The translations under genes and the position numbers were made by a program. Positions 49,903-62,870 of a DNA stretch of 64,000 bases are shown piece after piece. Below the pieces are notes generated by a model, which ran no database searches, was not told the DNA's origin, and was given only the letters and a program-made list of their open reading frames with translations. This DNA comes from Acanthacorydalis orientalis (lineage: Eukaryota > Arthropoda > Insecta > Megaloptera > Corydalidae): positions 35,017,496 through 35,081,495 of the forward strand of contig CM068313.1 of the NCBI GenBank assembly GCA_034766995.1, in the 5' to 3' direction. How positions within the stretch are numbered: the stretch's first letter is position 1; the number at the start of each line of letters is the position of its first letter.

Positions 49903-50674
49903 CATTTTATAAAGCTAAAAGAAAATTGATTAGAAAATATATTTAATATAAAGACATCTTTTACTATTTACATTTGTAGTACAATAGAATACTGAACTTT
50001 TCTTTACGGACCCTAAAATGTGAACAAAAAAAAATCTCATTGCGGTAATCAAATTTTTAGCAAAAAATATAAATTTCCGTAAAGTTCTATAAAAAAAAAC
50101 AACTTTTTCACATTACTATTCCACATAAATTGGCAGAAAATGCATTAATTGGAAAGATTCAATTAATATTTACGATTAAATTTTAAAAATTGTCTATATC
50201 TTTTATCCATTTTTGTCTATATAATACATTCTTCACGTGAAAATTATAGTATTTTATGAGAGTTAAATCGATTATTAAATGAATAATAATAAAAGATTAT
50301 TTTTATACTTATACAAAGCGTTTTCGAATAGAAAAGTTTATTGTAATTAAACTTATATTTTATTGCAAAATTCTTGAGATCAGCACTTGTAAACAACGAT
50401 TGAACTCGAAAATATGAAAGGATAATATAAATGTGATAAATATTATAACACATAGATATTAAAAAAAACGTCTAGTTATTAAAACTAAATCTATTTATTT
50501 CAAAAAGAATAATAATATGAATTATTTTTTGTATGAGTCTCTCTTTCGTCCTTGCAAAACGATTTTTATAATACATATCATCATTCTGAGAAAGTGTGTC
50601 AAAACTTTTAACAGAGCTTCTTGAAACATTTTTAACGACTTGACATTATGTAAAAATGCAAATAAAAGATTTTT

Positions 50675-50677
<3 letters not shown>
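49903..50677. other. AT-rich spacer, no gene seen
   Basis: The 69-codon minus-strand frame at 50244-50453 has random AT-rich composition. Confidence 0.5.
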
Positions 50678-50766
<89 letters not shown>

Positions 50767-50770
50767 TATA
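50678..50770. repeat. (TA)n microsatellite, 90 bases, with TATGTA breaks
   Basis: Three GTATATG-type interruptions divide the run. Confidence 0.95.
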
Positions 50771-51001
50771 AATTATCCATAAAAAATAAAAGCATTTTTT
50801 TTAGTTACAACATGTATATTTTTCTTAGTAAAAAAAATATAACCTTGGTTTTGTAGGAGGAGGTTTATTTTTATTTTAGCATTCGATATGAACGGATGTT
50901 CGGTCGTAGATAAGGCAAAACGTATGAAAGAATATCAGAGAAGTTATCAATGAAAAAGAAAATAGAAGGGAAGTTATGCGCAGTGAATAGGGGGTGAAAC
51001 C

Positions 51002-51006
<5 letters not shown>

Positions 51007-51072
<66 letters not shown>

Positions 51073-51081
51073 ATTTGAGTG

Positions 51082-51115
<34 letters not shown>
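51007..51115. repeat. Compound (TA)n-(TG)n-(TA)n microsatellite
   Basis: About 50 bases of TA, about 14 of TG, a short unique stretch TATTTGAG, then TA again. Confidence 0.95.
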
Positions 51116-51117
<2 letters not shown>

Positions 51118-52170
51118 AAGTAAATAGTGAATTATAATGACAAATTCGCTTGAAAGTACATTCACAATTGACAAAATGTGTGTGTTTAAATCTATATCTT
51201 TTAAAAAGACAACATTTAAGTTAATATGGATGATGCTATTTTACTAATTTCATTAAAAATTAAAAACGATACAGTTATATATTTTACTTTATTATCTATA
51301 ATATTTGAAAATGAATGAAAACCTATTTTCGCTTTCATTATATTAACGAGAAAAGTTTTTTGAAGAAAAGCTAAAACACTACATTAGCAGTTCCGAATAT
51401 TTTTTAACAGTCGAACATGTCCATGACGTTTCTAAAATTAAATTAAAGCATTTATTTTAGTTTAACACGATTATAATTTATATTTTGACGAACGTATTGA
51501 CAAAATGTAACAAAATATGTATTATCTGAACTCTATTTAAAATTTAATGTATTTATTTGTTGAAAAAAGTACAATGAAATATAACGTAATGAAAACAGTA
51601 CATTTGATGTGGATGAATAAAAATTATCTCAAAACAGTACTGAAAGTAATACGAATGATCCGCTTAGATATATTGAAAATTGTAAAAAACAAGTACAGTT
51701 ATATTAATATATATTTAAAAATACTATGAATTTTGAAAAAGTTATAAATAATTATAAAAATAATAATGCTTCAATAAAATGTACATTCTCTATTCTTAAT
51801 AAAATTAATTTATTTATTAGTCAAAAGAAATAAAAATAGTCAAACTATATATATATATATATATATATAATAGATAAACAGAGAGGCAGAAAATACATAC
51901 TGCAAACAAAATTACAGTTTAATATTTTTTTGATTTATTTTATGCAGCTATGAATTCAAAAAGCATTACTAATACTTTCAGAATATATAACTGATTTTTT
52001 ACGATTCTAAGAACAATTCGTCAAAACCAGTAACGGATTTACTAGGAATTGCGAGAATTACGCTCTAAGAATATCTTCAATTGAATAATGTTTGTTTTTT
52101 AAAATTTAAATTAATTGCATATCACTTTTGAAGTGCAATATGGTTCAATTATGCAGTAATTATGTGTTTT
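51116..52170. other. AT-rich spacer; (TA)n at 51847-51869
   Basis: A 60-codon frame at 51547-51729 is Lys/Met/Asn-rich and unrecognised. Confidence 0.5.
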
Positions 52171-52274
<104 letters not shown>

Positions 52275-52337
52275 ATTTTGTGTGTATGTGCATCTTGATA
52301 AAATGAAATATTACTTATCAATCAATTTAAAACTATA

Positions 52338-52849
52338 CTGGGTGTACAAATTAACTCGGTGCCTTTTTTAATAGAAAATGAATGTTTACGAACAAGTGGA
52401 ATACATTTCAGTCCTCAAAATATCTCTGATTATTTTATATCGCTTTGCTTCATCTGTCGGGTAACTGACAAATCTGTTGTCGAAAAAATATGGCGGCTTT
52501 GAATTGATGAAGTCGTAATGCATTTTCGGATCAGTTTCACTGTTTTAGCATTTTTTGAATGTTTTATGCATCACAACACCTTCCTCAAAGCTGAACAAGT
52601 CATTCCCGCGGCTTCGGCACCATTTTTTTAACTGAAATACGAAAAGTATGTAGTCCCTAATACGCTGCTTTTCGAACACCATCGTGTTCACTATTGTTAG
52701 GGTTATACCAACTATTTGGACAAGATACATAGTATTCTTAATTGTTAAGTTTGGCGTTTTAAAATCCTAAAATAAAGAGAAAATATTTCAATTTAAAACA
52801 GAGCTATGACAGATTCAATTTAAAGACACCGAATTAATTTTATACCTAA
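52338..52849 (+). mobile_element. 512-bp mariner-type MITE, copy A
   Basis: The left end CTGGGTGTACAAATTAACTC and the inverted right end TTAGGTATAAAATTAATTCG are matching TIRs of about 25 bases that continue into CGGTGCCTTT/CGGTGTCTTT. TA flanks both sides (52336-52337, 52850-52851). The GGTGTACAA-type tip resembles mauritiana-group mariner ends. A 61-codon minus-strand frame (52545-52730) is not kept in copy B. The inverted sister copy is 3.6 kb to the left. Confidence 0.88.
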
Positions 52850-52889
52850 TAATAATGTTGACAGAAATAATATTAAGAACATTTAATTA

Positions 52890-52892
<3 letters not shown>

Positions 52893-52940
<48 letters not shown>
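52893..52940. repeat. (TA)n microsatellite
   Basis: Pure AT run, followed by CAGACAGACAGAC. Confidence 0.95.
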
Positions 52941-52944
<4 letters not shown>

Positions 52945-53837
52945 AGACAGACAGACCCTTTCATAAGAGAGTATACAGGTTTATTTGAACTGTACTTTTA
53001 TGGAAAGTAGAGGTTTATTTTAGATTACAGTTATTTACTGACATACAATATGAAATATCTTCTAATTCAGAAATGTGTTATATCCCCTTTTAATGTTTAA
53101 TGATCACATTAAGATTCTATTAGAAAATACAATGTATTTATAATATTACTTCCCTCTACACTTTTCCAAGCATTTCACAAATAAATATATTTCATTATTC
53201 GTAAATATAGCAGTCATAATCTCATATACACAATGTAAAACAGTAAATACCTCAGGTCCGTACAACAAATTTTATGTAAAAATAAATATTTTTTGAATAT
53301 TCCGATGGTACCTTCAGAGAAATTGTATTGTTACCTCTAGCTATATAATGTGTAATGCTTTATTGTCATGTTATCTTCTTTCGTACTCGAACAAAAGAAA
53401 ACATCTAACAAATTTTGTTTTTAAGTTATTACAATGTCACTGCTTTCTTATACATGAATAGTATCTTCTATTTGAATGTAAATGATAGTCTGTTCAAAAT
53501 ATTTATGAGATTGAACCAGTAATACATATAATTACCTAAAATTATTAAATTGATATCATTTTTAAAATTAAGGGACGTTCATGGACGTACCCAATATAAA
53601 CATATATCGAAATATTTGAAAAAGGAAAATAATTCGATGTACTGCTACTTAACATTCATAAAATAGAAATTGGAGTTTATTTTAAAACTTAATTAGTTTG
53701 ACAAACTAAAAATATTTTTAGGTAAAAAGTGAAAACTATAAGAGAAATTTTCTTTTTCAAAAACAGACATTCGGTTCAAATATTACAAAATGTTTATAAT
53801 GAAAATCTATAAATAATTGTATATTTTTTATTAGATT

Positions 53838-53844
<7 letters not shown>
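52941..53844. other. AT-rich spacer, no gene seen
   Basis: No frame over 60 codons and no recognised repeat. Confidence 0.5.

Positions 53845-53900
<56 letters not shown>
53845..53900. repeat. (TA)n microsatellite
   Basis: About 55 bases of pure AT. Confidence 0.95.
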
Positions 53901-53904
<4 letters not shown>

Positions 53905-54535
53905 AATAATTATATACTGAAATAAAAAATCACCATTCATTCATTCTTCATTATCATTTAGAACAAATGTAAGTATATTGAAAATGAATATAACTTATTG
54001 CATTTATTAAAAAATTGAAATCACAATAGTTAAATTTTTATAAAAGCATAATATAAATTAAATATTTTGAAAGAAATATTTATAAAAATGAACTTGATGA
54101 AACAAAATAATTATACAAGAGAAAGAAAAGAAAATTGGGGAAATAAGAATGATACTCGTAGAACTGTTTTACTGTAGCTACATCCAACCCATTCACAGAT
54201 TTGAACAACTACAATTGTTTTTTATATTATAAAAAGATGAGAATAGACGAGACACTGTATATGTATAATATATATATATATATAAATGTGTGTGTGTGAA
54301 TGTATGTATAATAATTAAAAATAAAATTGAAAGAAAATAATAATAAATTTAAAACTTATTGCTTTGTGAAGTAATTATCAATTCAAATTACTAGCTGCCA
54401 TCAAATTTTAGTACACTTTAACAGTTTTGTTTTAATAGATTCAAACAAAAACGTCAAATATATTTTAATTTCATTTATAAAATATTTGATAAAACAGTAC
54501 GGTTTTAACTAAAATGTGTTAATCAAACATAGTCG

Positions 54536-54577
<42 letters not shown>

Positions 54578-55165
54578 GTTATATTTAAGAATGACTCCGT
54601 CTAGAGATTTTAAAACCTCAGTCTGAAAACATTTATCCGTTTATTAAAAGCAACATATCTGTGAAAATCGCGAATATATTAAAGCGTCAAAGACAATAGA
54701 ACTGTAAATAGTTGTTAAATCCACCTCATTAGTATAAAATATGTAGCTATTTTTTTTAAGAAATATATACATATATAGACGATTGAAACGTACAATTTGC
54801 AGTACGACTGTGTGTAATGTGTATACAATTTAATGCTACATGAATGATGAGCATGCCAATTTTAAATACTTATGAAATATGAATATATTTATTTATATTG
54901 TTCCGCCTCTGGTTTCCTAGAAACACACAGGTAAATACCTCTATGTACAAATAAGTACTTTAGAGCAAACTCATCTTGAATGCTGTACACTCGCCGTGTA
55001 GCAAGTGTATGCTATGGAATGGCCATTGTTGCACTTGCTAATATAAGCTTATGTACTTTTTAATACTTATTCGAAGGAAAATTAACCATAGCGACGAAAA
55101 GACTCTATTCTCTTCAAAATTATAGCCGCTGTAATCATTTTTCATTTATTCTAACGTACTCGTGG
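53901..55165. other. Spacer with short (TA)n tracts
   Basis: TA-TG compound at 54266-54298 and TA at 54537-54574. The 54,780-55,060 part is slightly less AT-rich but has no gene. Confidence 0.45.
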
Positions 55166-55172
55166 GCATATG

Positions 55173-55212
<40 letters not shown>
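55166..55212. repeat. (TA)n tract abutting a mariner end
   Basis: The last TA (55211-55212) is also the expected TA target duplication of the mariner that begins at 55213. Confidence 0.9.
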
Positions 55213-55218
<6 letters not shown>

Positions 55219-55640
55219 TGGTTCAAAAACAATTACGGTTTCTACGTATTGAGCATAAAGACGCATATATAAGTTAAAAATATATTTATTAATCAAAATA
55301 AAGACCATTGGCCTGCACACATTTCTCCCAACGGGAAACAATTTTGTTCATTCCTACAAGATAGAATTCTGGAGTCCTGGAATTAACGCATTCATCGAAA
55401 GCGCTTTGAGCTAATGCTTGATCTTTGAAAACCTTCCCTCGAAGGAAATTACTCAAATGTTTAAAAAAAATGATATTCTGTCGGAGACAGGTCAGGAGAT
55501 TAAGATGGGTGAGGTAGGGTTTTATAACCCAGTTCATTTAATTTTACTTAATCATACCGAACCCATTTATCCAGTTTTTTTGTTTTTCCAGTTAGGTTCA
55601 AATGTTAAAAAAACTGTTCAATTAATATCACAGGTTATTT
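55213..55640 (-). pseudogene. Hsmar1-like mariner, 3' half only
   Basis: Starts with the TIR TTATATTGGTTCAAAAACAA, homologous to the end at 11,709. The minus-strand reading, from the N-terminal side: VKLNELGYKTLPHPS, stop, SPDLSPTEYHFF, then a one-base shift to KHLSNFLRGKVFKDQALAQS, AFDECVNSRTPEFYLVGMNK and IVSRWEKCVQANGLYFD with a proper TAA at 55289-55291. SPTEYHFF is the site of the third catalytic residue, Asp in active mariners and Glu here. Homology fades near 55,600-55,640, so the 5' half is lost or unrecognisable. The C-terminal segment is very close to that of the 11.7 kb copy. Confidence 0.88.
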
Positions 55641-57429
55641 CAATCCAGTTCATATTCAATTCATTCACATTTCGTACACTGTAAAGTTTATATCATATTT
55701 ATTTAATTACTATTTTTTCACGCTTCATATTGATTGATTTTATCTATCAAGTCTTATTTTTCTATACTGTCAAATTTGTCTATATAACATACAAAAACAA
55801 TTTGTATAAATTAGAACGCTTTTATAAAATGATAACAATTATAATTTAAATCAGTAATCAGATTTAAAACACCAAAGACAATAACACCTTACTGTAATGT
55901 TTAACACGGTTTTCATTTCGATTACCTTTTCTTGTTACTTTATGTGTAATCTCCCCCTCCCCATCTTTGATAATTGATTGTTATCATTGGTTGCACTTGT
56001 TAAACACAATAAAATCATTCTTTTTTTTCAAATTCTCTCTTCTCTCTTAATTTTCAATTTTCAATTTTTTTCTGCCTCTAGGTATAAGAAAAATCACTAA
56101 AATAATTGTCAAAACGATTAAAATACATTAATATTATAACAAAATTGAAAGTACATGTTACTATTTGTGATGGATATAACAGAAAAATATAGATTTCTTA
56201 AATTTTTCTATAGTTTGTTTTGAATTAAAGTATTTTCTAATTATAGTGTTGGATAGACAATATTTTTACGTTCATTATTATCTTTATGGACAGAAAAAAA
56301 TGTCAATGGAATAAATATTTATTACACATTAATAACTATTGTATTATCGAACTATAAAGTATATGATTTGTTCATAATTGATTATAGGTAAAATTTTACA
56401 AAATAATTAACTGTTCTTGATCAATAATTGACTTCATTATGTTAGATATTGTTTGAAAAGTATATACATTTAAAAAATGTATTATTTAAAAAATGATATT
56501 TTTAAATATCCTTCATTTAAAAAAAATAAGTGCACTTCAAGTTTACAACTCAAAAATCAAAAAATGGTAACATGTAAACTTTGCGCACGAGGTAAAGATA
56601 TTTCATGTAAAAATATCTTAGCGTTTTATAAGAATCATAAAAAGGGAAAATATTCTAGTATTATCGTTTGTCATTTATATTTACTTATATATAGTGATAT
56701 TTATATCTAATATACACTTGTTAATAACAATAAAATGAATATCGAATGCAAATTAAGTACATTATAAGAAAACAAAACTGGAAGCTTAATGAGTTAAAAT
56801 ACTTGTATATCTACTATTGCTGCTATTTCGACTTTTGTTCATATGGACATTTTTAAAACGAACGGGGTACGGAATCTATCAGAAATTACTCACATGTCCT
56901 TTAAAACATCTGTTTATATTCTCATTAATTTATAGACGAATATGTTTCAACTACAATAAAATTCATTTCTTTATTAAAAAAAAAAATGATTATTATACCG
57001 ATTCTCTATCATATGAAAAACAGTATTCTCAAGGAAACACACTCACCGTAATAAAAATGTCTTACCCGTGAATAGACTTCAGCATAAACGTACAGTACAA
57101 AACATGCACTTGTTACTCAGATAAATTCTTTCGAAGGTATGATTGCCGAGGAATTTACGTTGAATAAACACATTGATACATCTTTGTTGTGATTGTACAT
57201 TTTTAAATAATGCATCATTTTCATTGATTGATTTTGATTTATGCGCTAATCCTACACATAACGCGCGGCAACCTACTATGAAGTGCAAATACATCCAGTT
57301 TACGACATTAAAAGTCTCTTTTACTGAATCCATTTATAAGCTTCAGATACCTTCATCCCATACGTAAGTTTTTATGTAATATAAGATTTTTAAATGATAT
57401 AGATAAATCAACAAAATTGATCTTATAAT

Positions 57430-57483
<54 letters not shown>

Positions 57484-57833
57484 TTTTTGCTTCCATGATA
57501 TGTTCATTTTATAATTGACTTCAACTATATGATTTCTTTTATTCTCCTTTTTTCTATAAAATATAATATTTATTTTATTTACTCAACGTAAGAATCTTTT
57601 TTGTTTTATTCTTTTTTTTATATTAAGGTTTGCAACATAACTAAGTGAAGATTTAAAAATTGCATAAACTGCTTTATCAGAATTATTTGGAAACTTCATT
57701 TTAAACAAAATATAAAACGTATTTAAAATTTCTAATTTTAATTACAGTTGTATTGTGTTCATACATTTTTGGTAGTTTGACAATGACGGTATTAACAGAT
57801 TAATCTATTATAATACTAATGTATTTATCAACA

Positions 57834-57895
<62 letters not shown>

Positions 57896-58556
57896 AGTTT
57901 TGAAGTTATAAGTACTACACATATATACATATTTACAAACTCTTTTTGCCTTAAAGTATTTATTTTTTATTCGAGTCATTTGAACAATTAAAGAATGTAA
58001 TAATTATTTCATACAAAAGAAGAAAAAATATAGTTATAAAACTATTTAAGCTAGGTTAAACTTTTATTAACGATAAAATCTTGTTATGATTATACAATAT
58101 TTAGTATTTAAATTTTATGTTTTAAATTATTTTTTAAAACACCTATATTGATCCACATTGTATTATGTTATAAAAAATGTATAAATACTTTTGCGAACCA
58201 ACAAAGTATAAATGAACTACTCTCTTTTTTGTTTTTTCTTACTTGTACATTAATTATAAAAATATAAATTAATTCAGTCATAAACTTTAAAATCACATAT
58301 AAAAACAAAGTTTATGATAAGATTTCTGATTTTCACTTGTCTGAGAAAACTGAAATCATAAATTTATTGAAAGTAACATGCAAAACTATTATATTACAAA
58401 ATCAAATGGTGCGAGACCATATAAATAAATTGCTAACAAAGTTAAAATCAATTTATATTGATGTACGTAAAAAGAACAATAAAATATATTAGTGTAGTAA
58501 AGTATGAAGTATATTGAAGTCTCATGTCAAAACTAAATCAAAATTTATAGAGTTAT
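55641..58556. other. Spacer with (TA)n tracts; patch at 57060-57360
   Basis: TA runs at 57433-57481 and 57836-57891. The 57.06-57.36 kb patch is less AT-rich and carries overlapping frames on both strands (84 and 64 codons), neither recognised. Frames at 56477-56710 and 56817-57071 have no known domain. Confidence 0.4.
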
Positions 58557-58560
58557 TTAA

Positions 58561-59962
58561 CACTATATCTACCAAGGGGGTCAAAATGTCTTGTTTTATC
58601 ATTTCTTGTAAAACATTACTAATTTTTAGTAAATCTTATTTTCTAAATTTTTTTCTAACTTTTATTGAAATATCTATTAATTCTATAAAGTAATTTTCTT
58701 GTTTTCTTATTCTTTTATGTAAAAAATTATATGTAGTATTCCTACATATACCGAGATGAGTCATTTTGATCCCTCACGGAACGGAGGTAAACTGTTGATT
58801 TCAAAAGTTTCTCATAATATTTCCTTATAGTTCAAATACTTTTTAAGCAAATTAAATATATTTCAGTACATATACGTCGAGAAAGATTGTAAAAAAATAC
58901 ATGTGTTATGTTTGCTCAATTATTGCATTCTTCTTTTACTTTTTTCATATCTCTCGCTTGTTGGATAGTTTTGTTGTGAAAAGATGAAGTGAGATCATTA
59001 GTACCTTTGGGTGAATTTGTCATCCTAAAACTTATGGAGCCATATGCTGGATGCGGGAGAACAGATAATTTCTTCACAAGTTTGTCACTAGTAATAAAAC
59101 TAGAAACTAAAAGAACTACTTTGGCTGGCACCATTAGACAAAATAAGAGAAAATTACATAAACCTGCAAGATTAAAGAAGGATAATATGCTTCGCTTCTC
59201 GACAATTCTTTATAAATCAGAAAATTGTACTCGTACTACATATAAAAGTAAACCAAGTAAAAAAATTATTGCTATTGACTTCAAAACATAAATCGCTCAA
59301 AATTGAAAAAGATTAAAAACGTTTGCCCGAAACTGTGGTATTTTATAACAACACCAAATTTGGTGTAGACATGACAGATTAAATTGCTAGAAAATATGAT
59401 GTGAAAATTGAATCCCGAAGATGGTCTTTACAAGTATTTTATAATATCTTAGATCTTGCCGGAATAAATACCTGGATATTATACAACGAAACAACAGGGA
59501 AAATCTGTTAAGAAAAGAATTCTTACTTCAGTTTGCTGAAGAACTTACAAGTGATTATGAAGATCTAACGGAACGATTCGCAACAGAATCAGAGCAAATA
59601 TTTTCATACATACCATCAAAAAATGAGACACATATTTCGATGGAACGTAAACGATGTCAAACAGTATACTGTACAAATAATAAAACAAATAATATTTGTG
59701 GTACATATAATAAAGGTGTATGTGGTAAACGCACTGCTAAAATGATTTTAAACTGTTAAAAATGTCTTTCAATTGTAGGTGTAATTATTTAAAAATGATT
59801 ATTAAGTTTATTTTCAATTTCCGTTAAATAAAACAGAAACATACATAAAAATGCATAAAATTATATATGTATTCTTTGAAATGACTTGTTCTTTTCAATA
59901 ACAAGTCATTTTGATCCATCCGGTAGAAGTAGGTGTACGTGGATCGTCGGTAGTTCTAGTGT
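58561..59962 (+). mobile_element. piggyBac transposon relic with TTAA flanks
   Basis: Begins CACTATATCTACC after TTAA (58557-58560). The right end read inverted gives CACTAGAACTACC, and TTAA follows at 59963-59966 with one extra T. GTCAAAATGTCTTG near the left end and CAAGTCATTTTGATCC near the right extend the inverted similarity. At 1.4 kb it is about 1 kb short of a typical piggyBac. The missing part corresponds to the N-terminal half of the transposase. Confidence 0.88.
58989..59759 (+). pseudogene. piggyBac transposase relic (C-terminal half)
   Basis: Fragments in three frames follow the family order. GEFVILKLMEPYAGCGRTDN and FFTSLSLVIKL contain the second catalytic Asp in the TDNFFTS box (two residues before it are lost). 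FSTILYKSENCTRTTYKSKP follows. KLPETVVFYNNTKFGVDMTD holds the third catalytic Asp, with a stop (TAA, 59380-59382) right after. RKYDVKIESRRWSLQVFYNI, LDLAGINTWILYNETTG and FLLQFAEELT come next. The end is a Cys-rich tail, KRCQTVYCTNNKTNNICGTY, normally a zinc-binding end finger. The region with the first Asp is absent. At least two frameshifts and a nonsense codon make it inactive. Confidence 0.9.
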
Positions 59963-59966
59963 TTAA

Positions 59967-60990
59967 TACGGAGATTATCAAAATGTCATTTACTGAAACG
60001 AGCACGAAAATATTAAAATAAAATTCTTATATCGTAGGTTTTATGTAAAAACTTGCCGGTTAAAAAGCTATGTACTGTAGCATATCTGTGTTGGAATATA
60101 CATGTATGTGTCGATGCAACAAAAATCGTGCTTTTGATGTATTAAACTTTGTCTACACCTACGGACAGTGTCCGCAGATACTGGATGAAAAAAGCACTGT
60201 TTTTACAGTGTAAGCGGTTAAGACGCATACTGTTTTATGGTGCGCTTACAAATATTGCCCGTCTGATGTCTTCCATTAGGAATGGAAAACACACGGTCAA
60301 TATATGCAGGTCGGATGTATTCGCGTACACGCGCTTCTTTATTCCTCTATTCAGTCAATCTTTTACGACACAACGATCAACATATAGTTACTGACTATCA
60401 CGTTCAGAAATTGAATACAGTATGACAGTACGTAAATGTCCCACTCGACATGCGTGATTAGTGTCTTTTTTTGCAAACTATCTCACTTATCTCTCCAGCT
60501 GAGAATATGATGAGATGAATCGCAGGCGACATCGTCGACAGAAGTAATTCCGCTTGGCGACGAGTCGATCAGCCGACATAGTCAAGTGTCATCTTATTTA
60601 CTTCCACAACGAACCCCGCCATTAATATAATCATCGCCTCCCGCCCCCTGCAGAGATGTCGCATCGTCGTGTGAACGGAAGTTGTCTCCTGCGCACACTC
60701 TTGTCTACATTCTATTTTATATTCAAGATATATCTGTAATCTATTTCAAATCGTTGATAAAAAAAGGACTTTTTGTTTATCAGTTTCTTACTTTAGTATT
60801 GTAACGTAAATTTTCATTTTTTTATTTTTAAATAGTTTTTTTTAAAAAATAAATTACAATTTGATAAATATACCTGCTTTGGTTGATTGTTCAGTTGGCA
60901 AGAAAATAAAATTCATATTTATGATAAGACATTAATTTTTTTTTGATTGAAAATAGAATAATATGAAATCAATTTTACAAATAATACAAT

Positions 60991-60992
<2 letters not shown>
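59967..60992. other. Less AT-rich region, 60.05-60.72 kb
   Basis: 60,490-60,720 is CpG-rich (CGACATCGTCGACAG, GGCGACGAGTCGATC, CGCCTCCCGCCCCCTGCAG). An 81-codon frame (60149-60394) is unrecognised, and CACTGTTTTTACAGTG near 60,196 is a short hairpin. Candidate promoter, enhancer or exon; nothing decides which. Confidence 0.4.

Positions 60993-61050
<58 letters not shown>
60993..61050. repeat. (TA)n microsatellite
   Basis: About 55 bases of AT with a TACATACA edge. Confidence 0.95.
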
Positions 61051-61053
<3 letters not shown>

Positions 61054-62150
61054 GATACTCGAGAAAAACTAATAACAACAATCAACCTCTGAAACAGTTT
61101 TTAATACTGATTAAAAAATAAATAAATATTTTCAGAATTTATTTAAAATCCGAGTTGACTGTTAGAAAAATTTTTTTAATAGATCTCATCTTTAATCATA
61201 TTTTGAACTCTTATTTACGGTTCCTACTTATAAAAGAGCATAAAAACATACTCTAATGTGTTAACAAGTACAACATTTATTAAAAAGGTATTTAATTTTG
61301 AAATGTTCTTAGTTATGAACAAATTGAAAGTCGCCTGTTACAGATGTTCCATAGGAAGTGAAAACCGAAAACAATACTAATACCAAAAAAAGTTTTCGAA
61401 TGAATTTAACCACAATGTCAGAATTGTATTGTATTAAAAAAATTATTAATGAACTTTTAAAATACATAAAATGTAAATTTTAGTATACGTTTGATGTTTG
61501 CAATGTTTTATATTTAATGACATTCAATCTATAGATGCATACAATAGAAGAATGTTAGGTGTATTGTATTATAAATTACTAAATACAGTATTAAAAAAGG
61601 ACAAGGTTGTAAAATTCGAATTCGAAGTAATAGATGAATAAATTAACATTGTAATTTACAAGAAGTTTGCAATAATTCACTAGACAGTTATCGACACGGT
61701 GTCTAAATCCCTTTTTCCAAAAAATTTTAATCCCACATAAACCATAATTTCTTATTAAAAACGTTTAATAATTGTTATTAACCATTTTGATTATTGTTTA
61801 CTTCAAATTAACAATGATTATTTTTCTCTTTTCTAAAAAATACTCTTTCAAAAAAATGTAGCTGAAAATATTTGTAGAAGAAAATAATTTAACAAAAGGA
61901 ATCAAATAATATCGAAGAAATTTTTAATAATTTTATTTTAAATAAAGGTAGAAGTGATTATTCTTGTGAAAATTACTTTTTTCTAAACTTATTTATATTT
62001 TAATATAATTTTGAAACGGTCAGAAAATTTTCAAAGGTTTTAAAACGAAATCAGTAAATTTTGTTTAAACTTGTTCATTGACCCGCATTTAGGTAAAGAA
62101 TTCCAAATGTCCGACCTTCATAATATGCAAATGAATTAATAAAGCAGTAA
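61051..62150. other. AT-rich spacer, possible foldback tail
   Basis: 61,395-61,437 (GAATGAATTTAACCACAATG then TCAGAATTGTATTGTATTA) resembles the outer end of the foldback family but is too short to call. The octamer ATGCAAAT lies at 62125-62132, just upstream of the SINE head. Confidence 0.4.
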
Positions 62151-62156
62151 TTAATT

Positions 62157-62215
62157 TTAGCTGAGTAGCTAGAGCGACAGCTTCTTAAGCAACCGTCATG
62201 AGTTCAACTCTGAAT
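62157..62215 (+). mobile_element. tRNA-derived SINE head
   Basis: TTAGCTGAGTAGCTAGAGCG matches the tRNA A box (internal RNA polymerase III promoter). About 25 bases on, GAGTTCAACTC (62200-62210) matches the B box consensus GTTCRANNC. The spacing is that of a tRNA, but the acceptor stem is not kept, as in tRNA-derived SINE heads. What follows is an AT-rich body of uncertain length. No tail or target duplication is evident. Confidence 0.5.
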
Positions 62216-62321
62216 TTGTGGAATGTAATATATATCACTGACAGAACGGTTTACAAAAACTAAATTCTTATTTCAAAAATACTTTTTAATACGATTTGTT
62301 CGATTTTTATTTATACATAAG

Positions 62322-62336
62322 TATATATATATATAA

Positions 62337-62394
<58 letters not shown>
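62322..62394. repeat. (TA)n microsatellite, 70 bases
   Basis: Two AAGTATATATATATATA starts show a small duplication at its left edge. Confidence 0.95.
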
Positions 62395-62398
<4 letters not shown>

Positions 62399-62729
62399 AA
62401 AACATTAATACTCATCGATATTAAATAATCGATTATTTATATTAAATAGTATTTATTTCAATTTTAAAAATTTTCTGTACGTTTACAGGTATTTTCTATC
62501 AGACTATACTAGTGTAGAACTTGTGCAGAGGAATTTTATTATGTTCGATATATTCTATTTTTTATTATTCACTGTTATATAATAATACCAAATTTTCGTA
62601 AAACAGTCTGTCTTCGCTTGTGGTAACTGTACATTTTGATAATTAATTTTTTAAGATGTTAAGGCATTACTCTATTTAAAGATATAAGCGTCCAACAATT
62701 ATTAAAAAGTACAGTCAAGGTTCGTCATT

Positions 62730-62732
<3 letters not shown>

Positions 62733-62801
<69 letters not shown>

Positions 62802-62823
62802 TATATAATTCTATATTTATAGT

Positions 62824-62870
<47 letters not shown>

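Noticed and set aside
61395..61437. Seventh foldback copy
   Set aside because: Only about 40 bases resemble the family terminus, too little in AT-rich DNA for a firm call.
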